DNA from: JAYEHL01 sp041653935
GTDB taxonomy: Bacteria > Chloroflexota > Dehalococcoidia > E44-bin15
Assembly (NCBI GenBank): GCA_041653935.1
Contig: JBAZEO010000001.1
Location: 62,001 to 126,000 of the forward strand
Direction of reading: 5' to 3'
Length of the DNA stretch: 64,000 bases
Of the stretch, positions 57,802 through 64,000 are shown in pieces (the first letter of the stretch is position 1; every line of letters begins with the position of its first letter). The notes under the pieces were generated by a model that was not told the DNA's origin, did not search any database, and saw only the letters and a list, made by a program, of their open reading frames with translations. The position numbers and the translations under genes are program-made.

Positions 57802-59121
57802 CTATTGTTGCGTCTTTCGAGAATCGGTGGTTTCTCTCCGCAATTTTTCTTTGGTTGATGTAAGTTCTTTGGTGCGTTCCTCGATCAGTGTTTCCAGGTT
57901 ATGCCGGTGTTCGTTTAATTCCTTTTCCATGCGTTTGCGTTCAGTGACGTCTCTGGCTATGCCCACAACTTCACCGGTACCCTGCTTGGCGATGGGGAAA
58001 ACGGTCACTTCTATGAGAATACGGCGTCCGCTTTTATTTAGTAATTCCACCTCTTGTGGACCGCCTGGTATTCCTCTGAACTGCTTAAGTTTTTCCACTA
58101 CAAGTGGAATATATTCCTCTGTGATAATGCCCATGTCGAAGATGTTCTTCCCCATGAATTCTATCTTAGAATAGCCTGTTAGCTCTTCAGCTTTTCTATT
58201 GCCATATGTCATATTACCGTCATTATCATAAATGAATATGGCATCAGGCGCGTTCTCGACGATGGCTTGTAACCTCTCCTCGCTGCTTCTAAGAGTTGAT
58301 TCTATTTTCTTGCGGCTGGTGACGTCTCTGACAACGCCGATGAAGCCTGTAGGATTGCCTTCGCTGTCCCTCAATAATGCAGAGCTGATTTCGGCATCGA
58401 ATTTCTTGCCGTCTACGGCCCAGAGGGTATATTCGACTTTCTCTTGTACGTCTCTCTTAGCTATCGTGTCGAATATGTCCTGCTGGAATCTCTGCTGATC
58501 TTTCTGCACGATGAACTCAAAGGCGTTCTGGCCGATTATCTCCTGCTTGCGAGTGTATCCTGCTTTCTGGAGCGTAGCGTTATTGACCTCGACTATCTTC
58601 CCTTCCAAATCTGTTACTATTATTCCATCAGAGATTGAGTCAACAATGAATCGGAGCTTCTCCTCCGATATTTGAAGGGCCGCCTTGTATGATTTACCAC
58701 TATCTGCATTGAATATTATCCCTCTGATACCTGTAATCTGGCCTGTATCGTCAATAATGCGGTTGAGATGTATTGTGATGGGAAATGTTGAGCCATCTGC
58801 TCTCTGAGCAGTATATTCTTCCAGCCCTAAATCTTCTTCTAAATCCTCGGAATTAATCAATTTGCTTATAGATGCCTTAATTCTGTCTGCTTCGTTGGTC
58901 ACTATGATGTCAAGAATATTAATGCCATTTCTTAAATCACTCTGTGTATAACCAAACATTCTGAGTGTCATCCGGTTTGCGTGGGTGATGTTGCCGTTTA
59001 CATCGGCCTCGAATATCATATCTGTAATTGATTCTAAGAGGTTCCGGATCTTGCTGTCACTAACCGATGTTTTACGTCCCTTTTTAATATTCGGTTTGAC
59101 ATTTTTCTTTATCTTTGGCAT
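57802..59121 (-). CDS. PAS-only sensor protein
   Basis: 439 residues: a basic N-terminus, then three PAS domains (residues ~25-150, ~155-285, ~290-405), each with its PAC segment (IRGIIFNAD, FIGVVRDVTSRKK, VVGIARDVTERKR). A coiled coil ends the protein (ELNEHRHNLETLIEERTKEL). No HisKA, HATPase, GGDEF or methyl-accepting domain follows; only about 90 bases separate the stop from the next gene. No transmembrane segment, so it is cytosolic. Either a truncated kinase or a stand-alone sensor that works through dimer contacts. Confidence 0.85.
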   Translation of the reverse strand: MPKIKKNVKPNIKKGRKTSVSDSKIRNLLESITDMIFEADVNGNITHANRMTLRMFGYTQSDLRNGINILDIIVTNEADRIKASISKLINSEDLEEDLGLEEYTAQRADGSTFPITIHLNRIIDDTGQITGIRGIIFNADSGKSYKAALQISEEKLRFIVDSISDGIIVTDLEGKIVEVNNATLQKAGYTRKQEIIGQNAFEFIVQKDQQRFQQDIFDTIAKRDVQEKVEYTLWAVDGKKFDAEISSALLRDSEGNPTGFIGVVRDVTSRKKIESTLRSSEERLQAIVENAPDAIFIYDNDGNMTYGNRKAEELTGYSKIEFMGKNIFDMGIITEEYIPLVVEKLKQFRGIPGGPQEVELLNKSGRRILIEVTVFPIAKQGTGEVVGIARDVTERKRMEKELNEHRHNLETLIEERTKELTSTKEKLRRETTDSRKTQQ

Positions 59122-59320
59122 TGTAGTCCCCCATATTTATCTCAGATAGAAGTATGTTTATCGATTTGATGTTCAACGAGTTCTTAGAGTCAGTATATTA
59201 TACAATACCCTCTTAAAAAATATTACTTAGTATAACACTGTAGAGAGCATTTGTTTGCCCTTTTGGGATTAGTGTTAAAAGATGAATGCTGCGAGCCGCA
59301 GTGAGCGGCTGATTGAAATA

Positions 59321-60280
59321 TTATTCTGTATCTTCAGGAGTGCTATTCTTGCGCCGCCATCTGATAAGGGCATATATGAAGAATATTAGAGACGCTGCAG
59401 GCAATATGAGTACTAGTAATATCCAATAGCTGTGTGGTGCGGGAGTGGTTGGAGCCGGTGTTGGCTGTGGGGTGGGTGCAGTACCTTCCAGCGGCGCTGC
59501 GATGAGAGCATATACACTGAGGTGATTAGTTGAGCAGATGATGGTATTTGTTTCAATATCTGATAATCCGGGAAGTACTTCCCATTCATTCGGTGCGTCG
59601 TTTAGCACGTACATTTGCAGCGTTAGTTCATCAGGTGATTTTGGCAGGTCCGAGAGGTCGTAAGTAAGTTCAATCTCAATCGGTTTCGAAAAACTGGAAC
59701 CATCAGGTATAAACTCGTAAATATATATTAGATAATGATCAGTCGGCGGTATCAATGGGGGAGCCTTCATGAGCGGATCAACCGCTGTGATATTTATTGC
59801 CGCCAGAGGTTCTCCTGTAGCGTCAAGCGCAAACGTGTCTCCGGATATTCTCAGGGTTAGCTTACCATCTGAAGAAGTAGCAGCAATATCTTCAAGCACC
59901 TTACCGGAGCTGGTGCGCAGCCAATTTGTTTTCTGTCCCATCATATCTATAAGCAACTTCAGTGATATTGACGGCTGGCTGCTCCCGTTGCCATGGGTGG
60001 TCGGCGTTGGAACAGGGGTCAATGTGGGAGTAGAAGTAGGCGTGGGTGAGGGTGAAGGTGTTGGGGTCACAGGTGGAACGGTAGGTGTAGCAGTAGGTGT
60101 GGGAGTAGGGGACGCTGTTGGAGTAGGCGAAGGGGTTGGGGTGGTAGTTGGGGTGGGAGAGGTTACATTGAAGCTACCACCCGCAGCATGTATTTGTACT
60201 GATTCAGGGCTGCAAAAAAGTACTGAAATACATACCGCCAGGCAAAGAGCAACTATCCACATTATGCATGCCCTTTTCAT
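59321..60280 (-). CDS. Exported Pro/Thr-rich membrane-anchored protein
   Basis: 319 residues. A signal peptide (CIMWIVALCLAVCISVLF) is followed by a Pro-Thr spacer of ~55 residues (repeats of TPTPSPTP), a folded domain of about 180 residues (ISLKLLIDMMGQKTN to LSVYALIAAPL) and a short second PT linker. A C-terminal TM helix (SYWILLVLILPAASLIFFIYA) with a basic tail (RWRRKN) ends it. This is the layout of a cell-surface protein. The domain family is not recognised. It lies downstream of another exported protein on the same strand. Confidence 0.75.
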   Translation of the reverse strand: MKRACIMWIVALCLAVCISVLFCSPESVQIHAAGGSFNVTSPTPTTTPTPSPTPTASPTPTPTATPTVPPVTPTPSPSPTPTSTPTLTPVPTPTTHGNGSSQPSISLKLLIDMMGQKTNWLRTSSGKVLEDIAATSSDGKLTLRISGDTFALDATGEPLAAINITAVDPLMKAPPLIPPTDHYLIYIYEFIPDGSSFSKPIEIELTYDLSDLPKSPDELTLQMYVLNDAPNEWEVLPGLSDIETNTIICSTNHLSVYALIAAPLEGTAPTPQPTPAPTTPAPHSYWILLVLILPAASLIFFIYALIRWRRKNSTPEDTE

Positions 60281-60300
60281 AGCGGTCTCGCTGTATTATT

Positions 60301-61497
60301 TTATTCCCTTCTTGTACCTTTCTTCTTAGTTGTAGAATGGATATGTTTTGCCTTTCGGCTCCTGTGAATCATGAAATATGCGATACCCAGAAGTATCGCC
60401 ACCGCACAAACTATGCCAACGATTAAAGGTATGTTTGAGTTGCCGCTGCTTCCTGAAGAGCCGTTATCACCAACATCGAACGTCATTTCCTGCGAGTTTG
60501 TATAAGGGTTGCCATCCACAAACAGTTGGAGTGTGAATCCGTACTCTCCGTTCCCACTGTAAGGGAAATAATCTATCGATCCGCTGGCCCTGCCGATAAC
60601 AAGGGTCGGGATTGTAGAATGATCTTTCTGTTCTATCGTGTTCCCGTCCAGTGTAACAAGGAGTTTGATAGCCACGTTATCGACCGGTTCATACACATTT
60701 CTGAGGGTGTAATAAATATTGATAAAAGCCAGTTCACCAGTGTTGTTATTGTAATAGGGGAGAAGGCCGGGGTTTTCAAAGTATATGGTGCCTGCCGTTA
60801 ATTCTATGGTTTTAACCTCATCGGCTGCTATCTCGAACCATTCTTCGTCGAGCAACTGGCCGCCTACATAAGCCTGTGCCAGGAAGGTGCCGGGGGCTAC
60901 GATCGCATTCAGCGATAAGGTGCTGATACCATATGCTACCTCCTGGTTCCTGCCCTCGATGAGTTTAAATAAGCGTAATTCGGCTGTTACAGGAGTACCA
61001 TCAGGACTGATTGCATTAATCGTTACATTGGCGGATTCTCCCATGATACTCAAACTGGCTGTCTGCGTTATTTCCGGCAGAACCTGTACGCCGCCTGGGT
61101 TTGTAATATATGGCGTGGCTTTGATTGAGATCGTATAATTGCCGGCCGCAGCGTCTTCTGTAGTTTGTATTTCTATGGAAATGGACTGGCTCTCATCCGG
61201 AGCGAGGGTGAAATTGGTCTTGGAGAGATTGATGTTGACGCCGACAGGCGTTACGCATGTCATCTGAATGCCAATGCTTGATTGATATCCACTGATGACG
61301 GTAACGAAAATCTCGGATGAGGTTACCGAGGAGCCGCTGGGGATCACGTATTTCTGGCCGGCAAATGTGCCGGACATAGCTATACCTTCATCATCAGCCA
61401 GCGCTACTGCAGGGATGATGAATCCTGATGAAATCGTGATCAGGGTTAACATAATAGCGCATAATGCTATCCTTTTCCCCAGCGATCTAAACTTCAT
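60301..61497 (-). CDS. Exported beta-rich surface protein with C-terminal anchor
   Basis: 398 residues. Signal peptide (IALCAIMLTLITISSGF) with a likely cleavage at ALA-DD. The body is several beta-sandwich-like domains: residues ~60-130 resemble NEW3/CARDB-type (LAPDESQSISIEIQTTEDAA is typical), and ~150-300 carry PEGA-like or similar strands. A C-terminal TM helix (IPLIVGIVCAVAILLGIAYF) and basic tail end it. Probably a structural or adhesin-like surface protein. It begins 20 bases after the PT-rich gene ends on the same strand. Confidence 0.75.
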   Translation of the reverse strand: MKFRSLGKRIALCAIMLTLITISSGFIIPAVALADDEGIAMSGTFAGQKYVIPSGSSVTSSEIFVTVISGYQSSIGIQMTCVTPVGVNINLSKTNFTLAPDESQSISIEIQTTEDAAAGNYTISIKATPYITNPGGVQVLPEITQTASLSIMGESANVTINAISPDGTPVTAELRLFKLIEGRNQEVAYGISTLSLNAIVAPGTFLAQAYVGGQLLDEEWFEIAADEVKTIELTAGTIYFENPGLLPYYNNNTGELAFINIYYTLRNVYEPVDNVAIKLLVTLDGNTIEQKDHSTIPTLVIGRASGSIDYFPYSGNGEYGFTLQLFVDGNPYTNSQEMTFDVGDNGSSGSSGNSNIPLIVGIVCAVAILLGIAYFMIHRSRKAKHIHSTTKKKGTRRE

Positions 61498-61643
61498 AAT
61501 CCTGCCTCCGTGCCTTTAAGAGTTTATCTATCATATATTGGATGAAGTCAGAATTCAACACGTTCTGTTGAAAAGATATTATACTCGTAGTCTCCTAAAG
61601 GTATCCATCCCTTCCACAGGGCTCATTGTTTCCTATCTGCAAC

Positions 61644-61667
61644 AAGGGGGCGACTATGCGCCCCCTT
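61644..61667. terminator. Hairpin downstream of the 61699 exported-protein gene
   Basis: AAGGGGGCG pairs perfectly with CGCCCCCTT around a six-base loop. It lies just past the stop codon of the minus-strand gene. The T run is short. Confidence 0.6.
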
Positions 61668-61698
61668 TGCTGTTTTCAGTTTTTAAACCCTGATTAAC

Positions 61699-62742
61699 TT
61701 AGCTGTTCGTGATTGTAAAAGTTATAGTGCCAGAGTATTCGCCGAATACGAAGCCCGAGGCTCCCAGTATACAGTCCATGTATATATTAGTATTGGTGGT
61801 TCCTTCAGGGTCGGTTTCACCCGTGGCTGTTCTGCCGACACTGCCAAGTCCTGTGATGGTAACAGAGCCTGTAGTTACGTATTGAGGCGTGGTCGGATGG
61901 CCGCTGCCGTCACCGGCATCATCTTGTGTCAGAGAGAAGGCAGCATCGCCGGGTGAGCCATCGGTATCAAGTGTTGCGTTGTTACCGCCGCTGGTCCATG
62001 GAGAAGATGAACTTGAAGCGAGGGCGAAATTATCGTTAGCTATAGCCTGCAGCGTTTCATAGTGTAATACAGGATCCTGGATCGCAGCAGTTCCACCCAT
62101 GGCTATGTTGCTGAAGCCTATGGTCGCGGAGCTCAGGGAGAGCGAGGAATAAGCGCCCATTGATTTGCTGTAGATAGTGGTGCTGGCTGTGCCGGCCTGG
62201 GCATCTGTGACAGTTACTTTTATATCCCATTCAGCGGCTGAGCCATCTGATTCCTGTGCCAGCTTGCCTACAGTGAAGTACAGGTTCCATTCGCCGGATG
62301 TGGCTCCCATATCGCCGGGGGTATCGCAGCTTCCGGTTGTGATGCTCCAGGTGGTTGTTGCACCGCCATTCTCCATGCTCCAGGTCGGTGTATCAACCCA
62401 CTTGTATATGGCGTTATGGTCGGCGTCCCAGGCAACTGCCGGCGCTCCGTTGTCACCGGCATCGTCATCGCGGAATATCCATATATCTATCTGGGTGATA
62501 TCGTTGATGGTGTTTGCATCTCCGGCAACGATTTGCACGACATATGCAGTTTGCGGTGTCATGGCACCGGTTTCAGTAACTTTATCGGATTGCTGCAATG
62601 TAACTGATGTTATAGTCGGGGCGGCGTTGGTGCATGAAAAGGAACCGGTCGCATCGGCAGCGTATGCAACTGCGGGCATGAAACCTATCAATATAGCTAC
62701 TATAGCAACTATGTATAAAATTTTATTAATAAATGTTTTCAT
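61699..62742 (-). CDS. Exported beta-rich protein, duplicate copy A
   Basis: 347 residues from ATG 62742, which gives a clean signal peptide (ILYIVAIVAILIGFMPAVAYA). GGAGG lies 10 bases upstream; an ATG 63 bases earlier has a good site too but would hide the signal. The mature part is Ser/Thr/Gly/Asp-rich and cysteine-poor, of a type seen in anaerobic Chloroflexota surface proteins. It shares long near-identical DNA blocks with the gene at 62950 at a constant offset of 1251 bases. Function unknown. Confidence 0.75.
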   Translation of the reverse strand: MKTFINKILYIVAIVAILIGFMPAVAYAADATGSFSCTNAAPTITSVTLQQSDKVTETGAMTPQTAYVVQIVAGDANTINDITQIDIWIFRDDDAGDNGAPAVAWDADHNAIYKWVDTPTWSMENGGATTTWSITTGSCDTPGDMGATSGEWNLYFTVGKLAQESDGSAAEWDIKVTVTDAQAGTASTTIYSKSMGAYSSLSLSSATIGFSNIAMGGTAAIQDPVLHYETLQAIANDNFALASSSSSPWTSGGNNATLDTDGSPGDAAFSLTQDDAGDGSGHPTTPQYVTTGSVTITGLGSVGRTATGETDPEGTTNTNIYMDCILGASGFVFGEYSGTITFTITNS

Positions 62743-62949
62743 GTTAACTTCGCCTCCTTCCCTCATATTTTTTAACGATCTATGAATATGTATTAATGCA
62801 TCCATAGCTTTCTCCCTTTTTATCGTATGCCGATTCTTATTCTATATCTCTAAGCGTATTATAGTACAAAAATGTATAAGTGTCAATAGATATTAAGTAA
62901 TTTTATATAATATTGTAACATAAAAAAATCTAATAAAGGATAAATCATC

Positions 62950-64000
62950 TCAGTTATTTGTAATCGTGAAGGTTATCGTGCCGGAATAGGTAGCAACTAT
63001 CAAGCCCGAGGCTCCCAGAATACAGTCCATGTATATATTTGTATCAGTTGTGCTCTCGTTGGCGCCGGCATTTGTAGAAGTTCTGCTGACACTGCCAAGT
63101 CCTGTGATGGTAACAGAGCCTGTAGTTACGTATTGAGGCGTGGTCGGATGGCCGCTGCCGTCACCGGCATCATCTTGTGTCAGAGAGAAGGCAGCATCAC
63201 CGGGTGAGCCGTCGGTATCAAGTGTTGCGTTGTTACCGCCGCTGGTCCATGGAGAAGATGAACTTGAAGCGAGGGCGAAGGTATCATTGGCTATAGCCTG
63301 CAGCGTGACATAGTGGGATACCGGCGTCTGGATAGCTGCTGTGCCTCCCAGCGCGATAGAGCCAAAGCTGATACTAGAGCTGCTCAGTGAAAGAGAGGAA
63401 TAGGCGCCCATCGATTTGCTGTAGATAGTGCTGCTGGCCGTTTTGGAGACGGAGTCCGTGACAGTGACTTTTATGTCCCATTCTTGGTTTGTTCCATCTG
63501 ATTCCTGTGCCAGCTTGCCTACAGTGAAGTACAGGTTCCATTCGCCGGATGTGGCTCCCATATCGCCGGGGGTATCGCAGCTTCCGGTTGTGATGCTCCA
63601 GGTGGTTGTTGCACCGCCATTCTCCATGCTCCAGGTGCTTCCTGACTTGGCCCATCTGTAGATGGCTTCATGGTCTGCGTCCCAGGCGCTGGCGGGCGCT
63701 CCGTTGTCGCCAGCATCGTCGTCGCGGAATATCCATATATCTATCTGGTTGATATCGTTGATGGTATCGCCATCGCCGGCCACGATCTCCACGTTGTATG
63801 CTGTTTGCGGGGCCATGGCGCTGGTTCCTGTAGCTTTATCGGATTGCTGCAGGGTTACGGATGTTATAGTGGGCGCGTATGTGTACTTAATTATAACAAC
63901 TCCTGAGCCGCCCTTGCCACCAATTCTGCTAGTACCATCACAATAAGCTCCACCACCACCTCCTCCAGTGTTGCTTGTGCCGGCTTGGCCATTATATCCG
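62950..64000 (-). CDS. Exported Gly-rich protein, duplicate copy B, 5' end beyond window
   Basis: The minus frame stays open from the stop at 62950 to the right edge, at least 350 codons. An internal ATG at 63816 is not the true start, because the same frame continues with a Gly-rich segment (NTGGGGGGAYCDG, then GGKGGSGVVIIKY) like Gly-rich surface or phage-tail-type domains. The C-terminal ~280 residues match copy A. Because the signal and N-terminal domains lie outside the window, the full protein is larger than copy A. Confidence 0.75.
   Translation of the reverse strand, partial: GYNGQAGTSNTGGGGGGAYCDGTSRIGGKGGSGVVIIKYTYAPTITSVTLQQSDKATGTSAMAPQTAYNVEIVAGDGDTINDINQIDIWIFRDDDAGDNGAPASAWDADHEAIYRWAKSGSTWSMENGGATTTWSITTGSCDTPGDMGATSGEWNLYFTVGKLAQESDGTNQEWDIKVTVTDSVSKTASSTIYSKSMGAYSSLSLSSSSISFGSIALGGTAAIQTPVSHYVTLQAIANDTFALASSSSSPWTSGGNNATLDTDGSPGDAAFSLTQDDAGDGSGHPTTPQYVTTGSVTITGLGSVSRTSTNAGANESTTDTNIYMDCILGASGLIVATYSGTITFTITNN

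Noticed and set aside
60000..60160. Simple GGTGTAGGAGT-like repeat
   Set aside because: It is the coding sequence of a Pro-Thr spacer in an exported protein.
63814..63816. ATG as start of duplicate copy B
   Set aside because: The same frame is open to the window edge with a coherent Gly-rich region, so this is an internal Met.

Overview
The window is a contiguous stretch of bacterial chromosome of mixed GC content. Gene content and order point to an anaerobic member of the Chloroflexota, most likely Dehalococcoidia or a relative. The clues are a thrS-infC-rpmI-rplT block next to pheST, a solitary 5S rRNA gene, a PSP1-domain protein, a DUF2344 (TIGR03936-type) protein, a DUF3795 protein, and many flavin and Fe-S oxidoreductases. 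No 16S rRNA is present, so the taxonomic call is an inference.

Layout. (1) 1-8.5 kb is an accessory zone with every gene on the minus strand: an alpha/beta hydrolase cut by the left edge, a YdeI-like protein, methyltransferases, a flavodoxin, a zinc ribbon, a RAYT transposase, a membrane protein and a 710-residue nuclease-like protein. Several are separated by broken 5' ends of the flavodoxin gene. (2) 8.6-16 kb is translation: pheS-pheT from its own promoter, then thrS-infC-rpmI-rplT and tRNA-Val. Two copies of a hairpin-bearing intergenic repeat flank the thrS block. tRNA-Ala follows. (3) 16-21 kb holds small housekeeping and unknown genes: a TrmH-type RNA methylase, a large TPR protein, a GNAT acetyltransferase, a hotdog thioesterase and a lipocalin-like protein. 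(4) 21.2-24.3 kb is a three-gene NADH-dehydrogenase (NuoEFG-like) module with no catalytic partner nearby. (5) 24.4-34.8 kb holds 5S rRNA, rpsU, a YqeY-like gene, and a replication operon (rplI-dnaB-dnaD-like-dnaC-like-HNH). Facing it is a minus-strand set (MBL hydrolase-lysA-holB-PSP1), then a divergent M16 peptidase. (6) 35-42.5 kb holds groES-groEL under a CIRCE operator, tsaD, and a plus-strand run of CNNM/CorC, DUF2344, histidine phosphatase and tilS. (7) 42.7-57.7 kb is redox-rich: two sister epimerases, two Old Yellow Enzyme reductases (one with an FAD/NAD domain), an SDR, two phytoene-desaturase-like flavoproteins, an unusual Fe-S protein, a radical SAM protein, MscL with a zinc ribbon, PlsY-like and GT2 proteins. 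(8) 57.8-64 kb holds a PAS-only sensor and a run of exported surface proteins, the last two from a mosaic tandem duplication that runs off the right edge.

The strongest candidates for something undescribed are the flavodoxin-fragment array with G-rich tracts between accessory genes, the hairpin repeat flanking the translation block, the 710-residue nuclease-like protein, and the Cys-cluster Fe-S protein among the flavoenzymes. Also notable are a near-leaderless pheS promoter and an apparent AUA start in infC.
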